A DNA stretch of 64,000 bases from Clostridia bacterium (GCA_017938205.1 JAGBCA010000014.1:1-64000), one strand, 5' to 3'. Shown: positions 37,001 through 44,753, counted from the stretch's first letter. Notes: generated from the sequence alone by a model not told the origin. A program made the numbers and translations.

Positions 37001-37103
37001 GCTGATAGGTCATCTCCGCCGTATCGATTTTACCGGAGGTAAACCACATCACGGCAGGGGCAAAATTTGCGTCCCCTTCTGAAAACAACTTTCGGACGTC
37101 CAT
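34029..37103 (-). CDS. GH106-like large glycoside hydrolase
   Basis: 1024 residues. The N-terminal half looks like a barrel with GMNYWIYDEYNWSSGIAAGQV, which resembles the YDExxWPSGxAG segment of GH106-type (alpha-L-rhamnosidase-related) proteins, then CVKGVFCDEVITYF and NLIATGHIDGEESILSQVY. A beta-galactosidase-trimerisation-like part (about 500-640) and a C-terminal beta-sandwich with YLNGRCLAQTASERVW and DTVEVYVNGKKAG follow; the latter is a galactose-binding-like domain. No signal peptide. Start has GGAAGGAG. It lies last in a minus-strand run after murA and pdxY, an odd companion set. Confidence 0.7.
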   Translation of the reverse strand: MDVRKLFSEGDANFAPAVMWFTSGKIDTAEMTYQLEGFLKQGLRDFFIHPVLGTVGDYLGPYFFRMVKHARDEAKRLGMNYWIYDEYNWSSGIAAGQVLKQAPWAHGRCLLRIEKTVAPGECAEIPMPEEARYHTELLLATANGEAFSPTVKEDVLIYKNETDREILVEIFVSKWDLGKIAALKNSEVVEDEEGYLDTLDPEAVDAFIASTHEKYKAEIGEDFGGCVKGVFCDEVITYFDFHEWGGEDLKTLPWSRRFAECFEKRCGYDLIPHLARLFGGEDKRLLLDYWESVRDFMMEGFAGRTYDWCKKNNLIATGHIDGEESILSQVYRSGDNYEFYKRFDMPGIDSILTYFRLGDYTFAVTPKLASSAAHFLHKERILSETFTVSGWEIGLADMKRAINKLCVLGINFIQYMGARYDFALAANAQAMTNNFQNPLFKHYGALSKYASALQAFVTKTEYDAHTLLFYPITTARTLISGRTLEGEWDHPINMTICGAVNSLLSLQIPFEIGFEQVIDSAEVKNGKMYIDGRYYDTVILPETEYLKKATYENLRAFAEGGGKLIALNGHPLKVIGESVYAVALPMTEVNCRAYEAMGENYPAWEHGQPFDGCQIAPMGIFTNALKSALGDASGYPLSLAPKDGILSAFRKDEKGYYALIVNDNAEKTEVCGTLLSVESAALFDTESGEKRPMARNGKAFSFILAPYESDILVLGEQGIEMPVPATSVEIPLTAPKFSIEGDNFAHPHMRNVRGTLAESIVKAHRLADPAHVCALAVEANENNSVLCRGGDSIYLPQKGKRDYFGWTPVDGKGAKPGETVVCVYNFVLDAPLSRLQVVCDPDWDTTYYLNGRCLAQTASERVWHYANRVFDIADLAGQGSNRLVAVCTLPSYNRAFPLPAPVLKGDFRLFSDHVLTARAGEQGFGLWNDKGYACFGGTGVYETAFTYGTEGRLILSMDTRDTVEVYVNGKKAGLRYAAPYTLDITEYAKKGENSLTLRVTSTLSNFIYKSSPSGLQTASLFLQK

Positions 37104-37132
37104 GCTTTCTCCTTCCCACGAGGTTCAATTGA

Positions 37133-37978
37133 TCATTTTACAAGAGTGCCGAGGCGCGTAACGAGCATCGGCATAGCCTCCTCGAAGTTGACACCGTAGA
37201 AGCGGCGGTTTTCATCCTGCATGGTTTTGCGGATGCACTCCAGCGTATAATCCACCGCGAGGGCGAGAGAATCCTCCAAGGATGCACCGCGCATATACGC
37301 GCCAAAGGCGCAGGAGGAATAGATGTCACCCGTGCCGTGGTATGCCACGGGAAGCTTTTCATTGTAATAGGAGAAGAATTTCTTCGTTTCGGAATTATAG
37401 GCGTATACGCCGATCTTTCCGGGCTCAAGGCTGATGCCCGTGAGGGCGGCGCATTTTGCGCCCTTCTCGGTCAGGCGGACGAGAATATCGCGGATATAGG
37501 CCTCGTCATAGGTCTCAACGTAGGGGATGCCGAGCATAAAGGCTGCCTCCGTAAGATTGGGAACGATGACGTCCGCCTTGCCGCAGAGGTCTCCCATCTT
37601 CAACGCGAAGGCCTCCGTGAAGCCATGATACAGCTTACCGTGGTCAGCCATGGCAGGATCGATCCAGGTGACAAAGCCCTTCTTATCACCGAAATCACCG
37701 ATGAACTCCTCTACGAGAGAGATCTGGCGCTCTGAGCCGAGATAGCCCGTATAGACCGCATCAAAATCAAGGGAGAGCTCCTTCCATGTATCGGTGATGG
37801 AAGGGATCTCCTCCGTGAGATCACAGAAGGTGAACTTCGGGAAGGCGGTATGCGTTGAGAGAACGGCCGTGGGGATCACGCCGCACTCCACGCCCATCGC
37901 GGAAATGATGGGGAGCGCTACGGTGAGTGAGCATTTACCAACACACGAAATGTCCTGGATGGTTACGATTCTTTTCAT
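37133..37978 (-). CDS. pdxY: Pyridoxal/pyridoxamine kinase, PdxY-like
   Basis: 281 residues of the ribokinase fold. QDISCVGKCSLTVALPIISAMG at the N-terminus and VIPTAVLSTHTAFP match pyridoxal kinases. YHGTGDIYSSCAFGAYMRG holds the anion-hole GTGD with the catalytic Asp. It phosphorylates vitamin B6 vitamers; clostridial members sometimes prefer hydroxymethylpyrimidine, so substrate range is open. It starts 7 bases after the murA stop and is followed after 29 bases by the GH106-like gene. Confidence 0.88.
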   Translation of the reverse strand: MKRIVTIQDISCVGKCSLTVALPIISAMGVECGVIPTAVLSTHTAFPKFTFCDLTEEIPSITDTWKELSLDFDAVYTGYLGSERQISLVEEFIGDFGDKKGFVTWIDPAMADHGKLYHGFTEAFALKMGDLCGKADVIVPNLTEAAFMLGIPYVETYDEAYIRDILVRLTEKGAKCAALTGISLEPGKIGVYAYNSETKKFFSYYNEKLPVAYHGTGDIYSSCAFGAYMRGASLEDSLALAVDYTLECIRKTMQDENRRFYGVNFEEAMPMLVTRLGTLVK

Positions 37979-37985
37979 TTTCTTT

Positions 37986-39233
37986 TCAACTTCCTTTTTC
38001 GTTTTCTTTTATCAATTTTATGTCAGCTCCAAGGGTGGAAAATTTTTCTACGATATCCTCATATCCGCGCAGGATATAGGAGGCTCCCTCGATCACGCTC
38101 TCCCCTTTCGCAGAAAGTGCCGCCAAAAGGAGTGCCGCGCCGCCGCGCAGATCCGTTGCCGTAACGGTGGCAGGAATAAGACGTGAGGGAAAAATATAGG
38201 CCGTGCTTCCGTTTTTAACGAAAGAGAGGCCCATCGTTTCAAGAGCGGAGAGATAACCGAATCTATGTGGGAATACCCCTTCCGTGACGATACCGCCCAT
38301 ATGCGCGGCGAGGACAGCCGCGGTCTGCGGCTGAAGATCCGTTGGAAACGCGGGATACGGCGCGGTTTTTATCAATATCGGCGAGGATAATGCACCCGAA
38401 AGCGCGATTCGCCCATCCCTTATCAAGACACGGGCGCCTCCCCCCGAAAGAAGGGATAAAAACGCCGAAAGATGCTCTCCTTCACACCCCGTGACGGTGA
38501 CACACCCACCCGTGGCAAGCCCCGCCAAAAGATACGTTCCCCCCTCTATCATATCACCAACGACCGAGCAACGGCCGCCGTGCAGAGGTCTGCCCTCGAC
38601 CACGAGCGAGGAACCGATGCGAAGGATCTGCGCACCCATGGAGCGCAGAAATACGATCAGATTTTCCACGTGCGGCTCGCATGCCGCATTCTCGATGACC
38701 GTGGTGCCCTTCGCGGCAGATGCCATTAAAAGCGCGTTTACCGTTGCTCCGACGGACACCTTATCAAAGGCAAGGATCGCCCCCGTCAGCCCCTGCGAGG
38801 CAAAAAGCGTATCCCCCTGCCGCCATGCGCCAAGCGCCTCGGCGGCGTATAAATGCATATCGATCGGGCGCGGCGAAAAATTGCACCCGCCGAAATCCTG
38901 CACGTACGCACGGCCGAAGCGGCCGAGCATCGCGCCCATCAAATAAGTAGAAGCCCGCAGAGCCGCAACGAGATGCGGCGGCGGTAGGATCGGCTTCAGC
39001 GCTCTCGTCCCGATCTCGACCGTTGTACGATCAAGATAGCGGATGCTTGCCCCCATTGCCGCGAGGATCTCAAGGCTTATCTCCACGTCTCGAATGGCAG
39101 GAAGGTTTTCTATCGTACAAGCATTTTCGGTTAAAATGGTGGCAAAAATCAAAGGCAGAGCGGCATTTTTTGATCCGCCTACGCGTACGGTACCCTCAAG
39201 CGGCTTTCCGCCCGAAACTATCAATCTTTCCAT
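37986..39233 (-). CDS. murA: UDP-N-acetylglucosamine 1-carboxyvinyltransferase MurA
   Basis: 415 residues from the ATG at 39233, where MERLIVSGGKPLEG begins with GGAGA upstream; an earlier in-frame start at 39377 reads into the hairpin element and is rejected. It transfers enolpyruvate to UDP-GlcNAc, the first committed step of peptidoglycan synthesis. Lys22-Asn23 of the active site are in GGSKNAALP, the catalytic Cys117 is in FGGCNFSPRPID (fosfomycin site), and the Asp in FPTDLQPQ is present. The loop is FGGCNFSP instead of the common PGGCxIGxRP, so it may be the second (MurA2/MurZ) copy of a two-copy genome. Confidence 0.93.
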   Translation of the reverse strand: MERLIVSGGKPLEGTVRVGGSKNAALPLIFATILTENACTIENLPAIRDVEISLEILAAMGASIRYLDRTTVEIGTRALKPILPPPHLVAALRASTYLMGAMLGRFGRAYVQDFGGCNFSPRPIDMHLYAAEALGAWRQGDTLFASQGLTGAILAFDKVSVGATVNALLMASAAKGTTVIENAACEPHVENLIVFLRSMGAQILRIGSSLVVEGRPLHGGRCSVVGDMIEGGTYLLAGLATGGCVTVTGCEGEHLSAFLSLLSGGGARVLIRDGRIALSGALSSPILIKTAPYPAFPTDLQPQTAAVLAAHMGGIVTEGVFPHRFGYLSALETMGLSFVKNGSTAYIFPSRLIPATVTATDLRGGAALLLAALSAKGESVIEGASYILRGYEDIVEKFSTLGADIKLIKENEKGS

Positions 39234-39354
39234 AGCGTTCTCCGATAACAGTCGAAGTTTTTCTGCTATTATCTTATTCCGCAACGGGAAAGAGAGTGAA
39301 ATCGTTGGATATGCACACTGCGTGTGCGTGATATATGCTTTAGCGCGTGAGCGA

Positions 39355-39477
39355 GTTGAGGAGGAGAAATTTCGCAAGACAAGGCGTAAGGACGGGAGCG
39401 AGGTGAAGCCGTAGTTACCTACGGCGATCTAAGCGACTCGGCCGACAACGCGGTATTGCGGGATTTATATCATTAAC
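39355..39477. repeat. 123-bp hairpin element, copy 1
   Basis: An imperfect inverted repeat over its full length. It begins GTTGAGGAGGAG and is centred on the loop TTAC between CCGTAG (39409-39414) and CTACGG (39419-39424). It ends near CATTAAC. Copy 2 follows after three bases. No ORF. The bases 39240-39354 before it contain a smaller palindrome (GCACAC-TG-CGTGTGC) and nothing else I recognise. Confidence 0.8.
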
Positions 39478-39480
39478 GAA

Positions 39481-39603
39481 GTTGAGGAGGAGAAATTGCG
39501 TGAGACGAGGCAAACCGAGCGAACAACGCGACGGCATAGTTACCTATGTCGAGCGTTGTGAGTCGATGGTTTAACAAAGTATCACACAATTTATCCCCTC
39601 AAC
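39481..39603. repeat. 123-bp hairpin element, copy 2
   Basis: Same length and design as copy 1, with better preserved ends: GTTGAGGAGGAGAAATTGCG at the left pairs with CACAATTTATCCCCTCAAC at the right. The centre is CATAG-TTAC-CTATG. The inner sequence differs from copy 1 but keeps pairing, which points to compensatory change. The right end runs over the stop codon of the DUF3810 gene. Confidence 0.85.
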
Positions 39604-40681
39604 GGGCGTAGTAGGCGACGGCGAGATCAACCACCAGCCCGTAGCTCGCTACTCCAACCGTGCCGTTCATTTCAAGATAGGCATTGTTGACGGTGGAGGA
39701 GACCTCTCCCAAGACGTGATCTCTGTAGGGCTCTAAAAACTGATTATACGCAACCATTTCGCCGAGGATGCGAGGATCTACGGTTTTAATAAATGCCTTA
39801 TAGCCCTCGCGATCGGCACGGGCGTAGGCCGATATCACGTATTCAAACAGATTGAAAAGACCGCTATAGCGCACGTACTCATTTTCTGCATAGGTGCACA
39901 CGAGAGAGGCAATGAAATTGGCTTCATTTTCTCTTGCGATGCCGCGCTGATGCGCGAACTCATGCGCCACGGTAAAGGGATGGTTGTAATCGGGATAGGT
40001 GGTATTGACGTTTGCCTCTCCCGTGAAGAAGGTATACATGCCGAGGAGCTCCGCATAGGTCATCCATTTACGGAGAACGATGGTTTTGGGACGGGAGGAA
40101 AAGTTTTTCGCAATCGGATGCTCGGAAAGAAAAGCATCGTACGCTTTGACGATCTCCGCCCCCGTTTCCTTTAAGGTAAGGGGATTCTCCGATGCACCGC
40201 TTTCCTTATAGGTGATAGTATCAAGAATCGCTTCCAGCTCCGAGAGAAGGATCTGCGAGGTTTCGGCAAGCTCCTCTGCCGAAACGGGATCAGCGGAAAG
40301 CCCCATCTTCTTATCCAGTGTTTTTGTGTGATAGCCGGGGGCAAGGGTGAGCATATAAAGCGGATATAGCGGCAGCAGGATCGAAAGAATGATACAAAGC
40401 ATACGCACGCGGCGCTTGCCCGTTTTGGCATAGCGGAAGGAAATGATCACCGCCAGGATCGCAAGCAGAGGGATCGAAAAGATCAGCATTTCCGCAAAGG
40501 AAAAGGGGGCGATGGAGGTAATGCTTCCGAGAAGAAAGCGAAGCACGTGCGCAACACTACCGTTCACCGCATCGGCAACGGCCGAAAAACGGCGATACAG
40601 AACGGACAAAAGAACGCCGATCAAAAAAAGGCCAAGGCTGACATAAAAGACGATCGGTATGCATCTTTCGTTTTTTTTCAT
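39599..40681 (-). CDS. DUF3810 membrane metallopeptidase-like protein
   Basis: 360 residues from the ATG at 40681 with GGGAGGAA upstream. Hydrophobic helices lie at about 8-28, 60-82 and 92-113. A soluble part follows with the zincin motif HEFAH (His240, Glu241, His244) in TVAHEFAHQRGIARENEAN, where Glu251 or Glu253 could be the third ligand. DUF3810 proteins are predicted membrane-bound zinc peptidases without known substrates. Its stop codon sits inside the 123-bp hairpin element, and murA lies beyond that element on the same strand. Confidence 0.82.
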   Translation of the reverse strand: MKKNERCIPIVFYVSLGLFLIGVLLSVLYRRFSAVADAVNGSVAHVLRFLLGSITSIAPFSFAEMLIFSIPLLAILAVIISFRYAKTGKRRVRMLCIILSILLPLYPLYMLTLAPGYHTKTLDKKMGLSADPVSAEELAETSQILLSELEAILDTITYKESGASENPLTLKETGAEIVKAYDAFLSEHPIAKNFSSRPKTIVLRKWMTYAELLGMYTFFTGEANVNTTYPDYNHPFTVAHEFAHQRGIARENEANFIASLVCTYAENEYVRYSGLFNLFEYVISAYARADREGYKAFIKTVDPRILGEMVAYNQFLEPYRDHVLGEVSSTVNNAYLEMNGTVGVASYGLVVDLAVAYYAR

Positions 40682-40761
40682 AACGCTTGTTCCTCCCTTT
40701 CGTTCTCGGTTATTTTTTGCGCGCATCGCGCACGATATGCGCGCAGATCAAGGATGAAAAT

Positions 40762-40790
40762 ATTATACATCACTTTTTTTGCCGTGTCAA
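40762..40790 (-). promoter_or_regulatory. Promoter of the DUF3810 gene
   Basis: On the minus strand TTGACA (40790-40785), 17 bases, TATAAT (40767-40762): a full consensus. The leader contains a GC-rich palindrome (TGCGCGCAT / ATGCGCGCA, about 40714-40745) that may be an operator or leader hairpin. Confidence 0.9.
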
Positions 40791-40835
40791 GTTATTTTAA
40801 ACACGATCTCCTTGTATTCGGGCGAGTTTTTGCAT

Positions 40836-40868
40836 AAAAAAGACCGACACCATTGGGCGTCGGTCTTT
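40836..40868 (-). terminator. Terminator after the acyltransferase-like gene
   Basis: On the minus strand AAAGACCGAC (40868-40859) pairs with GTCGGTCTTT (40848-40839), followed by a T run. Confidence 0.85.
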
Positions 40869-40874
40869 AACAGA

Positions 40875-41636
40875 TCAGTGTATCTTTTTATTCGCCAATG
40901 CAGGCTCTTTCATTTCCGGAAGATCCTCGGGGAGAGTATAGTTTTCACCGAGGGAGCGAGAGATCTCACCCATGCGGTTGCAGCGCCCGCAAAGATAGGC
41001 CGCCTGCGATTCTCTATCGGGATACATCGCGCAAAGCTCACTGTAGAGGATCGGCTTATCCACCACGTGGGCTTGATTTTCTTTATTATAGTAGGTTACA
41101 TAGACGGGAATGTCCATGCCGCGCTTTTTACAAAATTCAAGAAGCAACGCAAAGCCGCCGTGGAAGCCCTCAAGAACATCTAAGTATCCTTTATCGGAAA
41201 CCTCAGGGAAGATAACGATGCTCGTTCCCTCCGAGATCGCCTCCCAGGATTCGCGCAGGGTGTGCGCCAGGCGCATATCCTTATAGGTGGAGATCAGATT
41301 GAGCCCCTTATAAAAGATCCATGTGAGCGGAGAGGCCAACAGACAGAACATACGCGCGCCAAAAAGGTTCCAGCCGCGTTTTTCGTGATAGAACACCTCG
41401 CTCTGATATTTATACATGCTACCGAGGGTGCTGTTCATTTCATACGCGCCCCAAAAGCGCGTGGGACGATCAAGAAAGAGCTCGAAGGAAAGAGGCCCTG
41501 CCGTTCCCACGTGGTTGGATAGGATCACGCTTCCATCTGTAAATTCCTTATCAAGATAGACAAAATGGCTTTTCTTCTTCGTGGCCTTCAGCATACCTGC
41601 ATAGGCCTTGAACCAGGCTTTACGCTTCGGATTCAT
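40875..41636 (-). CDS. PlsC-like acyltransferase with altered HX4D motif
   Basis: 253 residues from the ATG at 41636, which follows GAGGAGGG; an upstream ORF extension to 41780 crosses a terminator hairpin and is rejected. VILSNHVGTAGPLSFELFLD corresponds to acyltransferase motif I, but the usual H-x4-D reads His42-x4-Gly47. IVIFPEVSDKGY fits motif III with Glu145. A hydrophobic segment lies at about 97-113. It may be a 1-acyl-glycerol-phosphate acyltransferase-like protein or an inactive or re-purposed relative. Separate unit with its own extended -10 (TGCTATAAT, -10 at 41717-41712). Confidence 0.68.
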   Translation of the reverse strand: MNPKRKAWFKAYAGMLKATKKKSHFVYLDKEFTDGSVILSNHVGTAGPLSFELFLDRPTRFWGAYEMNSTLGSMYKYQSEVFYHEKRGWNLFGARMFCLLASPLTWIFYKGLNLISTYKDMRLAHTLRESWEAISEGTSIVIFPEVSDKGYLDVLEGFHGGFALLLEFCKKRGMDIPVYVTYYNKENQAHVVDKPILYSELCAMYPDRESQAAYLCGRCNRMGEISRSLGENYTLPEDLPEMKEPALANKKIH

Positions 41637-41669
41637 ACGTTCCCTCCTCAAATCGGATCTGAGGGCGGC

Positions 41670-41709
41670 AAAAAAATGCGCCCATACCCTGTTTTTTCGG
41701 GGTATGGGC
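41670..41709 (-). terminator. Terminator after the AGE-family epimerase gene
   Basis: On the minus strand GCCCATACCC (41709-41700) pairs with GGGTATGGGC (41689-41680), followed by GCA and seven T. It overlaps the presumed start point of the acyltransferase transcript. Confidence 0.85.
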
Positions 41710-41752
41710 ATATTATAGCATGCAAAAATAAACTGAAACGAAACTTTGGGGC

Positions 41753-42937
41753 TTAGTTTTCCTTCAGCATCGGGATGCACATTGCGAGCATACGCATGAC
41801 GTGGAAGGGGCCCTTATAGGTGTGTCCCTTGCAGGGTGGCTCAGTGGGCTTACCATCACGGCGCAGATAGCCGAACCACTCGCCGTATTCGCGATCCGAG
41901 AAGTGCGTGAAGGCGTAATCCACGGTCTTTTCAAAGATCTCGGCGAAGATCTCCTTACCCGTTGCACGGTAGAACATAAGCGCACCGATGATCGCCTCGT
42001 TATGCGGCCACCAGAGCTTCATATCGTGCTCGTAGGCCTCGACGGGCTTACCGAGAACGTCCTTAAAGTAGAGGATACCGCCGTATTCCTTATCCCAGCC
42101 GCGCTCAAAGGCCTCGAGGAAGATCTTCTCTGCAAAGGCGATGATCTCTTTATCGTTTCTCTTCAGTCCCTCCATGAGGATGAACCAGCTGCACTCCATA
42201 TCGTGACCGGGGTTGATCACGCGAGTGGTGGCGGAATCGAGCATAAAGCTGCCGTCCGTGCCGATCGCCTCAAACATTGCACCGAACTCCTCGTTATGGA
42301 AGGACTTGATATCCTCGATCAGGGTGGTGATAATATCGGTGTAGTACGCTTCCCTCTCCTTATCCGCATCGCGCATGATGGCGGTGACGTTCAGGATGAT
42401 CATGGGGCAAGCGAGGGATTTCGTATCTCTCGTTTCAGCATAGGACTTGGGAGTGATCTTGAAGGGATCGGTGGAGCCGTCACGGTACATACCGAGAACG
42501 AAGTCGTAATACTTCACAGCCTCGGCAAGATACTTTTCGTCCTTCGTTGCCATATAATATTCCGCATTTGCGATGATATAGAAGGTCTCGCTGAACCAAT
42601 ATCTTCTCTTACGCAGACGGCGGCCGTCCTTCGTGACGGTAAAGTACATTCTTCCGTCCTCGGGATCGATGCAGTTCTTCTTTGCAAAATCGATACAGCT
42701 TTTTGCAAAGGTCAGATATTCGGGGTTCTTCTCAATATTATTGTAGAGATAGGAGAACATCCAGCCGCAGCGCCCCTGCATCCAGACGCTCTTATCCTCG
42801 GAATATACCTCGCCGAAGCGATCAAGGCAGGTGGTGACGCCTCCTTTTTCCTTATCCTGACCGTATTTGAGCCAGAAGGGGATACAGGAATCCTTGAGCT
42901 CCGAGGTAAAAAGATCATAATACTTTTTCATATCCAT
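41753..42937 (-). CDS. N-acylglucosamine 2-epimerase (AGE) family protein
   Basis: 394 residues from the ATG at 42937 (AGAGG 9 bases upstream); an ATG at 42943 is possible but too near that site. An all-helical (alpha/alpha)6 barrel: KSVWMQGRCGWMFSYLYNN, RRYWFSETFYIIANAEYY, VINPGHDMECSWFILMEG and KLWWPHNEAIIGALM carry the conserved His residues of this family. Members epimerise GlcNAc/ManNAc, mannose/glucose or cellobiose, so it could feed either amino sugars or beta-mannan products. No signal peptide. Single gene with its own promoter. Confidence 0.88.
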   Translation of the reverse strand: MDMKKYYDLFTSELKDSCIPFWLKYGQDKEKGGVTTCLDRFGEVYSEDKSVWMQGRCGWMFSYLYNNIEKNPEYLTFAKSCIDFAKKNCIDPEDGRMYFTVTKDGRRLRKRRYWFSETFYIIANAEYYMATKDEKYLAEAVKYYDFVLGMYRDGSTDPFKITPKSYAETRDTKSLACPMIILNVTAIMRDADKEREAYYTDIITTLIEDIKSFHNEEFGAMFEAIGTDGSFMLDSATTRVINPGHDMECSWFILMEGLKRNDKEIIAFAEKIFLEAFERGWDKEYGGILYFKDVLGKPVEAYEHDMKLWWPHNEAIIGALMFYRATGKEIFAEIFEKTVDYAFTHFSDREYGEWFGYLRRDGKPTEPPCKGHTYKGPFHVMRMLAMCIPMLKEN

Positions 42938-42969
42938 AGTCATGTTCCTCTTTGAAATTATTTTTCTCC

Positions 42970-42998
42970 ATTGTAGCACATTTGCCGAAGGATTGCAA
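42970..42998 (-). promoter_or_regulatory. Promoter of the AGE-family gene
   Basis: On the minus strand TTGCAA (42998-42993), 17 bases, TACAAT (42975-42970). Confidence 0.8.
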
Positions 42999-43026
42999 GA
43001 GATTTAAGGCGAAAAAGATCATTTTA

Positions 43027-44088
43027 CTACTCTATAACGGGAAGCGTGACCTCAAAGACGGTGAAATCGTTTTCACGGAGGCATTTTACAGTGCCGCCAT
43101 GCAGGAAAACGATCCTCTGCACGACCGAAAGGCCGATGCCGTTTCCCTTCTTTTCTCCCACACGATCCGACTGATAAAATTTCGTGAAGATCTTCTCCCT
43201 CTCCTCCTCGGGGATCTCGGGGCCCTCGTTCATAATGCGAACGGTTATGCCCTTTTCCACGTGTGCAAGGTTGACTCCAAGTATGCCTCCCTTGGGAGAA
43301 TGCTTGATCGCATTTTCCAAAAGATTGAGCCAAACGTGCTTCATCAGATCCTCCCCGGCGGTAAGCATGATCTCCTCGTCCGTTATATCAAGAGAGAGCG
43401 ACTTGTCCGACCAGCTTTTTTCCAGCATCAGAAGGCAAGTACGCAGCTGCTCCGAAAGATTATAGGGTGCAACGTCCGTCAGGATACTCTGCGAATCCAG
43501 CTTGGTCATATGCAAAACGTTCGTTGTCAGCATCGAAAGACGGCCAAGCTCCTCCTCGATGATCGAAAGATATTCCTTTTGCTTCTCCTCGGGCAGCTGC
43601 TTGTTCTTCATCAGTCCCACGAGTCCCTGCATCGATACGATGGGCGTTTTAAATTCATGAGAAAAATTATTGATGAAGTCCGAGCGCAGGATCTGCACGT
43701 GCTCAAGCTCCTCTGCCAACGTATTGAACTGCCGATACGCACGCTGATAGATGCCCTTGTGCTCCACAAGGCGCGTTTCATACCGCCCGACCGAGAGATC
43801 GGACATTCCTTTTAAGAGCGCATCAAAGGGACGGACAACGTATCGCCCCGCGAACCACGAAAGCAGCGTTCCCATAATTACGCTCACGCCGCCGACCAGG
43901 AGCGCAGACTCGATAAAGGTGAAGCTTGCATCCTGCACGACGCCGAAGCGCAGCAGAAGATATTCCAGCACCGTAGAAAGCGCCTGTGAAAAAACGATCA
44001 TGCCAAAGGCAAAGAGAATGATCACGCTGCGCATCTGACGGCGCGTTTTCAGATTGTCTTGTGTTCTTTTGCTCTTTCTCATACGCAT
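43027..44088 (-). CDS. Membrane sensor histidine kinase
   Basis: 353 residues. Two helices at about 21-42 and 58-80 enclose a very short (about 15-residue) outside loop, then HAMP (about 81-133), the HisKA domain with His144 in NNFSHEFKTPIVSMQG, and the ATPase domain (NLLENAIKHSPKGG, GNGIGLSVV). The tiny external loop suggests intramembrane sensing, for example of the envelope, in the manner of intramembrane-sensing kinases of Firmicutes. It overlaps its response regulator by 10 bases. Target unknown. Confidence 0.93.
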   Translation of the reverse strand: MRMRKSKRTQDNLKTRRQMRSVIILFAFGMIVFSQALSTVLEYLLLRFGVVQDASFTFIESALLVGGVSVIMGTLLSWFAGRYVVRPFDALLKGMSDLSVGRYETRLVEHKGIYQRAYRQFNTLAEELEHVQILRSDFINNFSHEFKTPIVSMQGLVGLMKNKQLPEEKQKEYLSIIEEELGRLSMLTTNVLHMTKLDSQSILTDVAPYNLSEQLRTCLLMLEKSWSDKSLSLDITDEEIMLTAGEDLMKHVWLNLLENAIKHSPKGGILGVNLAHVEKGITVRIMNEGPEIPEEEREKIFTKFYQSDRVGEKKGNGIGLSVVQRIVFLHGGTVKCLRENDFTVFEVTLPVIE

Positions 44089-44753
44089 CTCACCGCCTTA
44101 TAGCCAAGGCCGCGCACGTTTTCGATGCGGAACTCCTCCCAGCCCTCAAAGCGCTTGCGCAATCGGCCGATATGCACCGTTACCGTTTCCCAGCCCGTTT
44201 CACATTCCAAGCCCCAGATCTCATCCATCAGCTGGATCTTCGTGAAGATCTTATCCGGATGCGAGAGAAGCTTGTAAAGAAGCATAAATTCCTTCTGAGG
44301 AAGCTCCACGCTCTGCCCATGTCCCGTGACGGTCAATCCATCGTAATCCAGGGTCACCTCACCAACCGTGATGCGGTGACTTTGTGCAAGCCTTGCACGG
44401 TGCAGAAGGGAGCGGATGCGCAGCACGAGCTCCTCGGGATCGATGGGCTTGGACATATAATCGTCGATCCCTGCAATGAAGCCCTTTTTACGATCCTCAG
44501 GCAGCTGCTTTGCGGAGATCATCAAAACGAGCAGCTCCTTATTGCTTTCACGAAGGGTGCGCGTAAAAGCATAGCCGTCCATCCTCGGCATCATAATATC
44601 CACGATCACCAGATCAATATATTCCTTATCGTACACTGCGAGCGCGGCCTCACCGTTTTCGGCACAAAACACCTCAAAGCCCTCAAGCTCCAAAGCCTCC
44701 TTGATGAAAAAGCGCGTATTTTTATCGTCGTCCACAACGAGAATACGAAACAT
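44079..44753 (-). CDS. OmpR-family response regulator
   Basis: 224 residues from the ATG at 44753 with AAAGGA upstream. The receiver domain has Asp8-Asp9-Asp10, the phospho-acceptor Asp52 in VIVDIMMPRMDG and a Lys in DYMSKPIDPEEL. The C-terminal winged helix shows ELPQKEFMLLYKLLSHPDKI and VTVHIGRLRKRFE. It is the first gene of the two-component operon and probably responds to the kinase that follows. Confidence 0.95.
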   Translation of the reverse strand: MFRILVVDDDKNTRFFIKEALELEGFEVFCAENGEAALAVYDKEYIDLVIVDIMMPRMDGYAFTRTLRESNKELLVLMISAKQLPEDRKKGFIAGIDDYMSKPIDPEELVLRIRSLLHRARLAQSHRITVGEVTLDYDGLTVTGHGQSVELPQKEFMLLYKLLSHPDKIFTKIQLMDEIWGLECETGWETVTVHIGRLRKRFEGWEEFRIENVRGLGYKAVRCV

